This document shows, piece after piece, positions 56,940 through 64,000 of a stretch of 64,000 nucleotides of DNA; position 1 is the first letter of the stretch, and each line of letters begins with the position of its first letter. Source of the DNA: CADEEN01 sp963751775 (lineage in GTDB: Bacteria > Pseudomonadota > Gammaproteobacteria > Burkholderiales > Burkholderiaceae_C); the NCBI GenBank assembly GCA_963751775.1, contig CAVVVW010000004.1:30263-94262 (forward strand), written 5' to 3'. The notes below the pieces were generated by a model, which saw nothing but the letters and a program-made list of their open reading frames with translations, was not told the origin of the DNA and made no database searches. A program made the position numbers and the translations under genes.

Positions 56940-57266
56940 ATGTTTGATCTGACCCTGGCTCGACCCACCGCTGCCACCCCGCGCGACGCGGGCTTGAATG
57001 CCGTCGCATCCAACATCGACGAGCACGAGCACCGTGCCATCGTGCGCGTGGCCTGTGTCGCAGGCCTGAGCGTGGTGTCGGCCGCATTGCTGCTGTTCGT
57101 CGACGACGGGAGCACGCCGTGGTCCGACGCGAGTTCCGAGCTGGCGATAGCCGCCCAACGCTGCGATGCCATCACCAATGGCCGCGAACACCACGAGTGC
57201 CAGCGCGAATCTTTTCAAGCTGCGGCGCGGCTGGCCCCCTCACCAACCGCGCAGGTGCGGCACTGA
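56940..57266 (+). CDS. small membrane protein with repeat-derived N-terminus
   Basis: This 108-residue protein starts with the copy B leader MFDLTLARPTAATPRDAGLN. It continues with a body paralogous to 50565-50834: HRAIVRVACVAGLSVVSAALLLF is the single membrane helix, then DDGSTPWSDASSELAIAAQR and a C-terminal QVRH. The leader equals the inferred start of the LuxR-type gene at 48944, so the gene looks like a chimera made at the repeat edge. GGGAGC precedes the ATG. Function is unknown. Confidence 0.75.
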   Translation: MFDLTLARPTAATPRDAGLNAVASNIDEHEHRAIVRVACVAGLSVVSAALLLFVDDGSTPWSDASSELAIAAQRCDAITNGREHHECQRESFQAAARLAPSPTAQVRH

Positions 57267-57321
57267 GCGCGTCGACCTACCGCATTGATGAACCTTCAAT
57301 ACATCCACCGGAGCAAAGATC

Positions 57322-57540
57322 ATGAGTGATGCCCAGCGCCTGCAAGACCGTGGACCCTACGAGTTGTCGTTCCGATCACTGTTCAACGATGGCCGGGGCT
57401 ATGCCTTTCCCTGTGACGCCGCAGGCCACGTGGACATCGATGCCTTGAGCTTCAAGGCACGCCAGAACTACTTCTATGCGCGGACGGTCATCGGTCGCGA
57501 GCTGTCGATGCCGGCCGTGCAACCAAGTGCGACGCACTGA
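57322..57540 (+). CDS. conserved small hypothetical protein (72 aa)
   Basis: MSDAQRLQDRGPYELSFRSL continues FNDGRGYAFPCDAAGHVDID and NYFYARTVIGRELSMPAVQP. GGAG lies nine bases before the ATG. The sequence is soluble, well composed and resembles small conserved proteins seen in Burkholderiales genomes, with no known role. It follows the small membrane protein by 55 bp. Confidence 0.7.
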   Translation: MSDAQRLQDRGPYELSFRSLFNDGRGYAFPCDAAGHVDIDALSFKARQNYFYARTVIGRELSMPAVQPSATH

Positions 57541-57609
57541 ACACCGTCAGCTGAGCCGGCCGCAGTTTCTTCGCGGCGTGCCGAGGAAAGGCCAAGCCGC
57601 GCCCAAATC

Positions 57610-58140
57610 TCACGGCAACGGCGGCTTGGGATGCAGCCGCGCCATCGCCAGCACATCGGCGAACGCGCCGTTGCGCAGCGCGTAGGCTCGGTGCGTGCCC
57701 TCGATCTGGAAGCCGAACTTCTTGTACAGCGCGATCGCGGCCGGGTTGTCGGTGAAGACCGTCAGCTCCAGCCGCAGCAGGCGCGCCCAGTTGTCGGCCC
57801 AGTCGATCAGCGCCACCATCAGCGCCGTGCCCACGCCCTGCCCCTGGGCGTCGAGGGCGACCGACATGCCGATGCCGGCGACATGGCTGCGGCGCACCTG
57901 CGGCAGCGGGTGCATGCCCGCATTGCCCACCACCCGCCCACCGCGCTCGGCAACGATGAACAGCTCCGCACCCGTCGTTACCGCGTTCATCTCGTCGATG
58001 CGCTTCCTCCACATCGCCTCGGTGGCATAGGGCAGTTGCAGCAGCCACGGCAGCACCGCCGGGTCGCTCATCATGGCGGCGAGCGCCGCCGCGTCGTCGG
58101 GCCGCGGCCGGCGGATCGTGATCGGCGACGGATCAGGCAC
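57610..58140 (-). CDS. GNAT family N-acetyltransferase
   Basis: This 176-residue GNAT protein reads ITIRRPRPDDAAALAAMMSD, then HVAGIGMSVALDAQGQGVGTALMVALIDWA (acetyl-CoA loop) and VFTDNPAAIALYKKFGFQIEGTHR. The start is GTG 58140, which overlaps the alaS stop by eight bases, so translation is coupled. The layout resembles RimJ/YhhY-like acetyltransferases; the acceptor is unknown. Confidence 0.88.
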   Translation of the reverse strand: MPDPSPITIRRPRPDDAAALAAMMSDPAVLPWLLQLPYATEAMWRKRIDEMNAVTTGAELFIVAERGGRVVGNAGMHPLPQVRRSHVAGIGMSVALDAQGQGVGTALMVALIDWADNWARLLRLELTVFTDNPAAIALYKKFGFQIEGTHRAYALRNGAFADVLAMARLHPKPPLP

Positions 58141-60775
58141 GCTCGGCCACCCATGCTTCCACCGAGGCCAGCGCCCGCGGCAATGCCGCCGCGTCGGTGC
58201 CGCCGGCCATCGCCAGGTCGGCCTTGCCGCCGCCCTTGCCGCCCACCTGCTGGGCGACGAAGTTGACCAGCTCGCCGGCCTTGATGCGGCCCATGCGGTC
58301 GGCCGTGACGCCGGCGGCCAGCTGCACTCTGCCACCGTCGACCGCGGCCAGCACGATGGCCGCGCTCTTGAGCTTATCCTTCAACTTGTCCATCGTCTCG
58401 CGCAGGGCCTTGGCGTCGGCACCGTCGAGCATCGCGGCCAGCACGCGTATCGGCCCATGAATGCCCTTGACGTCGACCGCCCGGGCCAGCAGGTCATCGC
58501 CCTGCGACGAGGCCAGCTTGCCCTTCACGGCCGCCAATTCCTTCTCCAGCGCGCGCACCTGCTCGAGCGTGGCCGCCACACGCGCCGGCACCTCGGCCGG
58601 CGTCACCTTCAACGCGCCAGCCACGCCGCCCAGCGTCGCCTCGACCTGCTGCAGGTAGGACAGCGCGTTGTCGCCGGTGACGGCCTCGACGCGCCGGATG
58701 CCGGCCGCCACGCCGGCTTCGGCGACGATCTTGAACAGGCCGATGTCGCCCGAGCGCTGCACATGGGTGCCGCCGCACAGTTCACGGCTCGAGCCAATGT
58801 CGAGCACGCGTACCTCGTCGCCGTACTTCTCGCCGAACAGCATCATTGCGCCGAGCGTCTGCGCCTCGGCCAGCGGCAGCACGCGGGCCACGGTGGCGGC
58901 ATTGGCCAGCACCTCGGCGTTGACCAGGGCCTCGACCTGGCGGATCTGCGCGTCGGTGACCGGCGCGTTGTGCGCGAAGTCGAAGCGCGTGCGTTCGGCG
59001 TTGACGAGCGAACCCTTTTGCTGCACATGCGCACCCAGCACTTCGCGCAGCGCCTTGTGCATCAGGTGCGTGGCGCTGTGGTTGCGCATGGTCCTGGCGC
59101 GCTGCTCGGCGTTGACGCGGGCGGTGACCGCATCGCCGACCTCGACCTCGCCTTCGACGATGCGGCCCTGGTGGCCGAACACCGCGGCCTGGATCTTGGT
59201 CGTGTCCTCGATCAGCACGCGCGAGCGCGGGTTGCGCAGCTCGCCGGCGTCGCCGACCTGGCCGCCGCTCTCGGCGTAGAACGGCGTGTGGTCGAGCACG
59301 ATGACGACGTCGTCGCCGGCGCGGGCGCGGTTCACCGGCGCGCCGTCGATGTAGATCGCCGCGATCTTGCTGTGCTCGCAGACCAGGTGCTCGTAGCCAT
59401 GGAAGCTCGTGTCGGCACCACTGTAGGCCAGGCCCTGCGCCACCTTGAACTTGCCCGCGGCGCGGGCCTGTTCGCGCTGGCGCGTCATGGCCACGTTGAA
59501 ACCGGCTTCGTCGACCGTGACGCCGCGTTCCCGGCAGACGTCGGCCGTCAGGTCGAGCGGAAAGCCGAAGGTGTCGTGCAGCTTGAACGCCAGGTCGCCG
59601 CCGATCTGTCCGCACCTTCTTGGCCAGTTCGCGCCTTCGAGGATCTCCATGCCGTTGGCGATGGTCTGGAAGAAGCGCTCTTCTTCCTGCTTCAGCACCT
59701 CGGTCACGCGCACGGCGTCGCGGCGCAGTTCCGGGTACGCGTCACCCATCTCGGCCGCCAGCGGCGCGACCAGCGTGTGGAAGAACGGCTTCCGCGCACC
59801 GAGCTTGTAGCCATGGCGGATGGCGCGCCGCGCGATGCGCCGCAGCACGTAGCCGCGGCCCTCGTTGCCCGGGATCACGCCGTCGGCGACGGTGAAGGCA
59901 CAGGCGCGGATATGGTCGGCGATGACCTTCAGCGACGCCGCCTCGCGGTCACAGTCCTTGGCGCCGGCCGCGTCGACCGCGCGCTTGGCTTCGTCCAGCA
60001 GGCGCATGAACAGGTCGACCTGGAACACCGAGTGCACGCCCTGCAGCACGGTCGACAGCCGCTCCAGCCCCATGCCGGTGTCGACGCTGGGCTTGGGCAA
60101 CTTGTGCATGACGCCGTCTTCGCCGCGATTGAACTGCATGAAGACGTTGTTCCAGATCTCGACGTAGCGGTCGCCGTCCTGCTCGGGGCTGCCGGGCGGG
60201 CCCCCGGCCACCGCCGGGCCGTGGTCGTAGAAGATCTCGCTGCACGGGCCGCAGGGGCCGGTGTCGCCCATCATCCAGAAGTTGTCGGAGGCGTAGCGCG
60301 AGCCCTTGTTGTCGCCGATGCGCACGATGCGTTCGGCCGGCAGCTCGATGACCTTGCGCCAGATGTCGTAGGCCTCGTCGTCCTCGGCATACACCGTGGC
60401 CCAGAGTTTTTCCTTGGGCAGCTTGAAGTGCTGGGTCAGCAACTCCCAGGCGTAGACGATGGCGTCGTGCTTGAAGTAGTCGCCGAAGCTGAAGTTGCCC
60501 AGCATCTCGAAGAAGGTCAGGTGCCGCGCGGTGTAGCCGACGTTCTCCAGGTCGTTGTGCTTGCCGCCGGCGCGGATGCATTTCTGGCTCGTCGCCGCGC
60601 GGTTGTAGGGCCGCTTGTCGAAGCCGAGAAAGACGTCCTTGAACTGGTTCATGCCGGCGTTGGTGAACAGCAGCGTCGGGTCGTCGCCGGGCACCACGGG
60701 GCTCGAGGCCACGACCTGGTGGCCCTTGGACTCGAAGTACTTCAGGAACGTGGAACGGATCTCGGCGGCTTTCAT
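58133..60775 (-). CDS. alaS: alanyl-tRNA synthetase
   Basis: This 880-residue synthetase has all its modules. The catalytic core has VGYTARHLTFFEMLGNFSFGDYFK and FWMMGDTGPCGPCSEIFYDHG. The editing domain has the zinc motifs NHSATHLMHKAL (HxxxH) and CGGTH. The C-terminal oligomer domain ends GMGGGKADLAMAGG-like. One segment near 59600-59630 reads EGANWPRRCGQIGGD; in the next frame the same DNA gives ELAKKVRT, so two compensating indels are likely and those ten residues are probably wrong. A consensus -10 lies 57 bp upstream. Confidence 0.95.
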   Translation of the reverse strand: MKAAEIRSTFLKYFESKGHQVVASSPVVPGDDPTLLFTNAGMNQFKDVFLGFDKRPYNRAATSQKCIRAGGKHNDLENVGYTARHLTFFEMLGNFSFGDYFKHDAIVYAWELLTQHFKLPKEKLWATVYAEDDEAYDIWRKVIELPAERIVRIGDNKGSRYASDNFWMMGDTGPCGPCSEIFYDHGPAVAGGPPGSPEQDGDRYVEIWNNVFMQFNRGEDGVMHKLPKPSVDTGMGLERLSTVLQGVHSVFQVDLFMRLLDEAKRAVDAAGAKDCDREAASLKVIADHIRACAFTVADGVIPGNEGRGYVLRRIARRAIRHGYKLGARKPFFHTLVAPLAAEMGDAYPELRRDAVRVTEVLKQEEERFFQTIANGMEILEGANWPRRCGQIGGDLAFKLHDTFGFPLDLTADVCRERGVTVDEAGFNVAMTRQREQARAAGKFKVAQGLAYSGADTSFHGYEHLVCEHSKIAAIYIDGAPVNRARAGDDVVIVLDHTPFYAESGGQVGDAGELRNPRSRVLIEDTTKIQAAVFGHQGRIVEGEVEVGDAVTARVNAEQRARTMRNHSATHLMHKALREVLGAHVQQKGSLVNAERTRFDFAHNAPVTDAQIRQVEALVNAEVLANAATVARVLPLAEAQTLGAMMLFGEKYGDEVRVLDIGSSRELCGGTHVQRSGDIGLFKIVAEAGVAAGIRRVEAVTGDNALSYLQQVEATLGGVAGALKVTPAEVPARVAATLEQVRALEKELAAVKGKLASSQGDDLLARAVDVKGIHGPIRVLAAMLDGADAKALRETMDKLKDKLKSAAIVLAAVDGGRVQLAAGVTADRMGRIKAGELVNFVAQQVGGKGGGKADLAMAGGTDAAALPRALASVEAWVAERA

Positions 60776-60831
60776 CCGGGGCTTTCGAAGGGGCGGGGCA
60801 CGCGACCAGACACGGTGGCGCGCGATTTTCG

Positions 60832-60837
60832 ATTATA
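60832..60837 (-). promoter_or_regulatory. -10 element TATAAT of alaS
   Basis: A consensus TATAAT on the minus strand 57 bp before the alaS ATG, in an otherwise GC-rich stretch. The -35 region is weak. Confidence 0.6.
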
Positions 60838-60871
60838 GGAAGCACCCCGCACCAAGCCCGTGGCCGCGCCT

Positions 60872-62485
60872 TCAGCGCTGCGAACCCTGCACGCGTTCGC
60901 TCCAGCCGGGCGTGCGCCGCTCCATGGCCGCAGCAACGGCCTGGCTGTGCAGTGCGCGCATGCGCGCCGCATCGCCGGCCGGCACGAGGCCGCGCGCGCC
61001 GTGCACGGCCGCCGCCGCTGCGCGCGCGGCAACGATGCCGTCCAGGCGCGGCGCAAAGATGTCGGTGCGGTTGGCCGTGTCGGTGCGCGACAGCGCCAGC
61101 ACGGGCAGGAACGAGGTGCCCGCGCTGACCAGGCCCTGGTAGTCGCCCAGGAACAGGCCGCCGGCATTCGGTGCCGCGGCCATGTCGAACGGGCCGTGCA
61201 CGTGGCTCTCGGTCCAGCTGAGGCCGTCGCGCGAGGTCAGCAGCCAGGCGTCGGCGAGCAACGTGGCGGCGTCGACCGTGTTGCTGCGCAGGTCGTAGTG
61301 CATCACGCCGATCAGGCCATCGGCGCGCGCGTGCAGGGTCGGTGTGAACGCTGCTGCACCCGCAATGCGGTTGACGGCCACCGGTGCGCTCCAGCTGCGC
61401 CCGCCGTCGACCGAGCGCGAAACGGCGATCGCATCGCGCTGCCCGCCGGAAAAGCGTGCGTCCTGCCAGGCCAGCCAGAGACTCCCGTCGGGTGCGGCCG
61501 CCGCTGTCGGCAGCATGGCCCCGTCGCGGATCAAGGCCCCGCTCTCGGGATCGCGCGCACCGATCGCGCGCAGGTCGGCCACGAACACGGGTGCGTCCCA
61601 GGTCACGCCATGGTCGCTCGATCGCATCGCGGCCACGCGCGAACTGGAGACGCCGCCCACGGTGTCGATCTGCGTGAACACATTGACCAGCGTGCCGCGC
61701 TCGGCACCCCCGGCAATGACGACGATGCGGTTGCCCAGCGTCTGGCTCGCGCCGGCGCTGGCGGGCGTGTAGATGGCACGTGCCGGCTCCCAGCTCGAGC
61801 CGCCGTCGATCGAGCGCGCCAGCAGCGCCGGGCCCTGGCCACCGGCTTCGAGCCGGTCCCACACCGCGTAGACGAATTGGGCATCGGTGGGGTCGGCGGT
61901 GATCGAGTTCTTGTCGTTGAACCCTGTTGCACCGTCGCGCACCAGCGCCACCGGTGCGCTCCATGTGGCGCCGCCGTCGGTCGAGCGGCTGGCCAGCATC
62001 GCGTTGGCCGAGCCCGGCTGGAACGCCGCGCCGGACAGCGCCAAGCCCATCACGTGCGCGGTTCCGTCGGGGCCGAAATCGATCCACGGGTCGGTCGCGC
62101 GCTCGAAGTCGCCGGCGCTGCCGGCAGCGGCGCCGCCGCAGCGCGACATCGGCAGCAGCGTGCGTTGCCAGCTGGCGCCGCCGTCACTGCTGACCGCGGC
62201 GACCAGCGCGCGCGCGCCGCCGCTGCTCCAGCGGTCCTGCTGCCAGGCGGCGATGACGCGGTTGCCGTCGACGGGATCGACGGCGGCCATCGGCTCGACC
62301 TCGGCATCGACGTACAGCGTGCCACTGGCGCTGCCACCGTTGCAGCCGGCGGCCACCGGCGTGGCCGCGCTGACACGGCGCGCGGGCAGATCGGGCAGAG
62401 ACACGCCGGGAGTGGCTTCGTCGCCGCCGCCGCAGGCCGCGACGAGCAGTGCCAGCACCAGCGTGCCGCGGATTGACCAGGACAT
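60872..62485 (-). CDS. BNR-repeat (sialidase-like) lipoprotein
   Basis: This intact 537-residue protein starts MSWSIRGTLVLALLVAACGG, a lipoprotein signal with lipobox VAAC. At least five Asp-box (S-x-DGG-x-x-W) motifs mark a sialidase-type beta-propeller: SSDGGASW, STDGGATW, SIDGGSSW, SSDHGVTW and SVDGGRSW. Catalytic arginine triads of true sialidases are not evident, so an exo-alpha-sialidase label should be taken as a fold only. It is probably a surface or periplasmic glycan-binding or unknown hydrolase. Its start is 38 bp from gabD, which diverges. Confidence 0.82.
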   Translation of the reverse strand: MSWSIRGTLVLALLVAACGGGDEATPGVSLPDLPARRVSAATPVAAGCNGGSASGTLYVDAEVEPMAAVDPVDGNRVIAAWQQDRWSSGGARALVAAVSSDGGASWQRTLLPMSRCGGAAAGSAGDFERATDPWIDFGPDGTAHVMGLALSGAAFQPGSANAMLASRSTDGGATWSAPVALVRDGATGFNDKNSITADPTDAQFVYAVWDRLEAGGQGPALLARSIDGGSSWEPARAIYTPASAGASQTLGNRIVVIAGGAERGTLVNVFTQIDTVGGVSSSRVAAMRSSDHGVTWDAPVFVADLRAIGARDPESGALIRDGAMLPTAAAAPDGSLWLAWQDARFSGGQRDAIAVSRSVDGGRSWSAPVAVNRIAGAAAFTPTLHARADGLIGVMHYDLRSNTVDAATLLADAWLLTSRDGLSWTESHVHGPFDMAAAPNAGGLFLGDYQGLVSAGTSFLPVLALSRTDTANRTDIFAPRLDGIVAARAAAAAVHGARGLVPAGDAARMRALHSQAVAAAMERRTPGWSERVQGSQR

Positions 62486-62522
62486 GGCGCCGGAGCATAG
62501 CGCCGCGCTAAAGTGCATGGTC

Positions 62523-64000
62523 ATGAACACCACCACCTCTCCCCTCGCCCAGCTGGCCGATGGCGGCCTGCTGAAATCCGCCGCATTGATCGATGGCCGC
62601 TGGGTCACCGGCAGCCGCCGCTTCGCCGTCGTCGACCCGGCCACCGGAGCCCGCCTGATCGAGGTGGCCAACCTCGGCGCCGACGATGCGGCGCTGGCCA
62701 TCGCCGCGGCCAACCGTGCCTGGCCGGCCTGGCGCGCCAAGCCGGCCAAGGAGCGCGGCGCGATCCTGATGCGCTGGTTCCACCTGCTGCACCAGCATGC
62801 CGACGACCTGGCCCGCATCATGACGGCCGAGCAGGGCAAGCCGCTGGCCGAGGCCAAGGGCGAGGTCGGCTACGGCGCCAGCTTCATCGAGTGGTTCGCC
62901 GAGGAGGGCAAGCGTGTCTACGGCGAGACGATTCCGACCACCGACAACAACAAGCGTTTCCTGGCCATCAAGCAGCCGGTCGGCGTCTGCGCGGCGATCA
63001 CGCCGTGGAATTTCCCCATCGCGATGATCACGCGCAAGGTCGCGCCGGCGCTGGCCGCAGGCTGCCCGGTGGTGATCAAGCCGGCCGAGCAGACGCCGCT
63101 CTCGGCCCTGGCGCTGGCCGAACTGGCGCAGCGCGCCGGCATGCCGGCGGGGGTGCTCAACGTGCTCTGACCGCCGACAGCGAGAACTCGATCGCCATCG
63201 GCCGCGTGCTGTGCGAGAGCGATGTCGTGCGCCACCTGTCGTTCACCGGCAGCACCGAAGTCGGGCGCATCCTGATGCGCCAATGCGCGCCGACGGTGAA
63301 GAAGCTCTCGCTCGAACTCGGCGGCAATGCGCCGTTCATCGTCTTCGACGACGCCGACATCGACAGCGCGGTCGAGGGCGCGATGATCAGCAAGTACCGC
63401 AATGCCGGCCAGACCTGCGTCTGCGCCAATCGGCTCTACGTGCAGGCCGGTGTGTACGACGACTTCGTGACCCGGCTGGCGGCCAAGGCGCGCACGATCA
63501 AGGTCGGCAACGGCTTCGATGCAGGCGTCATGCAGGGCCCGCTGATCGATGCCGCCGCGATGGCCAAGGTCGAGGCGCATGTCGCCGATGCGCGGGCCAA
63601 GGGGGCTCGCGTGCTCACCGGCGGCGAGCGCGTCGGCGAACGCAGCTACGCGCCGACCGTGCTCGCCGATGCGACCAGCCAGATGCTGTGCGCGCGCGAA
63701 GAGACCTTCGGCCCGGTGGCGCCGGTGTTCCGGTTCGAGACCGAGGCCGAGGCGATCGAGATGGCCAACGCCACCGAGTTCGGCCTGGCGAGCTACTTCT
63801 ACAGCCGCGACATCGGCCGCGTCTGGCGCGTGGCCGAGGCCCTGGAATACGGCATGGTCGGCATCAACACCGGCCTGATCTCGACCGCCGAAGTGCCGTT
63901 CGGCGGCGTCAAGCAATCCGGCCTGGGCCGCGAAGGTTCACACCACGGCATCGACGACTATGTCGAGATCAAGTACCTGTGCATCGGCGACGTGCAGAAG
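62523..64000 (+). CDS. gabD: NAD(P)-dependent succinate-semialdehyde dehydrogenase, one frame break, cut by window end
   Basis: This aldehyde dehydrogenase shows VGVCAAITPWNFPIAMITRKVAPALAAGC (cofactor binding), LSLELGGNAPFIVFDDADID with the catalytic Glu, and RNAGQTCVCANRLYV with the catalytic Cys. The C-terminal part is EVPFGGVKQSGLGREGSHHGIDDYVEIKYLCIG. These features fit the GabD subfamily, which oxidises succinate semialdehyde in GABA catabolism. The frame changes near 63170 (GVLNVL, then TADSENSIAIG). The window ends within a few codons of the normal C-terminus. The start is ATG 62523. Confidence 0.9.

Larger units (their letters stand above)
56244..56988. repeat. 745-bp direct repeat, copy B
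   Basis: This is the second copy of 48248-48992, same orientation, about 8 kb away. It contains the hairpin, a DUF4148 gene, the divergent control region and the first codons of a plus-strand gene. At the right edge the shared start MFDLTLARPTAA is joined to a different gene body than in copy A. Confidence 0.9.

Noticed and set aside
48248..56988. A composite transposon bounded by the 745-bp repeats
   Set aside because: No transposase, no terminal inverted repeats and no target duplication were seen; the repeats contain ordinary genes.
58073..60838. A 921-codon open frame on the plus strand
   Set aside because: It lies wholly antisense to alaS, has no ribosome site or family motif, and is a product of GC-biased third positions.

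Overview
The window is about 64 kb of very GC-rich chromosomal DNA from a Gram-negative bacterium. It is most likely a betaproteobacterium of the order Burkholderiales, near the Rubrivivax/Leptothrix/Ideonella group. This rests on a Bug (TctC-type) substrate-binding protein, DUF4148 proteins, the dapA-bamC-metallo-hydrolase block, a cyanide-insensitive type cydAB pair, phaC, and strong codon bias with long antisense shadow frames. No tRNA, rRNA, CRISPR array or recognisable insertion sequence was seen.

The dominant technical feature is about 45 reading-frame breaks, mostly single-base insertions, spread over roughly two dozen genes. They hit essential genes (parC, dapA, bamC, gabD) as often as dispensable ones, so they look like sequencing or assembly errors rather than decay. 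Broken genes are given as single features over their whole extent, with the approximate break positions.

Layout. 0.1-4.4 kb: Bug receptor, parC and a LysR regulator (all minus). 4.6-10.4 kb: a methyltransferase, a Tat-exported lipoprotein phosphoesterase, a secreted protein of unknown role and a GAF-PAS-GGDEF diguanylate cyclase. 10.5-17 kb: a small stress pair (lmo0937-type membrane peptide and CsbD), phaC coupled to a kinase/ATPase, a class V aminotransferase and a WYL regulator. 17.0-17.7 kb: a gene-free stretch with an inverted repeat. 17.7-24.7 kb: DUF3422, an HlyD-ABC-ABC export operon, a protein with an HNH-like motif and an FAD oxidoreductase. 24.8-35 kb: an Old Yellow Enzyme, then a long minus-strand group tetR-parE-GNAT-acyP-sirtuin-MATE-CoA-binding protein. 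The TetR gene diverges from a sterol desaturase over two palindromic boxes, followed by an MFS carrier and a methyltransferase. 35-45 kb is mostly housekeeping: dapA-bamC-metallo-hydrolase, a ribosomal oxygenase (roxA), an FKBP isomerase, dut, coaBC and cydAB.

45-57.5 kb is the accessory, most unusual part. It starts with a single protein that appears to join a STAND-like ATPase, a long coiled coil, one membrane span and a periplasmic TAXI-type solute-binding domain. Next come two near-identical 745-bp direct repeats about 8 kb apart, each holding a DUF4148 gene, a divergent promoter region and the start of a second gene. Between the repeats lie LuxR-type and Crp/Fnr-type regulators, a small membrane protein, and a tight three-gene operon: class III nucleotide cyclase, PAP2/vanadium-haloperoxidase-like enzyme with a Gly-Phe-Glu repeat, and subtilisin-like protease. 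This block looks like a second-messenger or signalling island and is the best candidate here for something undescribed.

57.6-64 kb returns to ordinary genes: a GNAT acetyltransferase overlapping alaS, a BNR-repeat lipoprotein, and gabD running off the end of the window.
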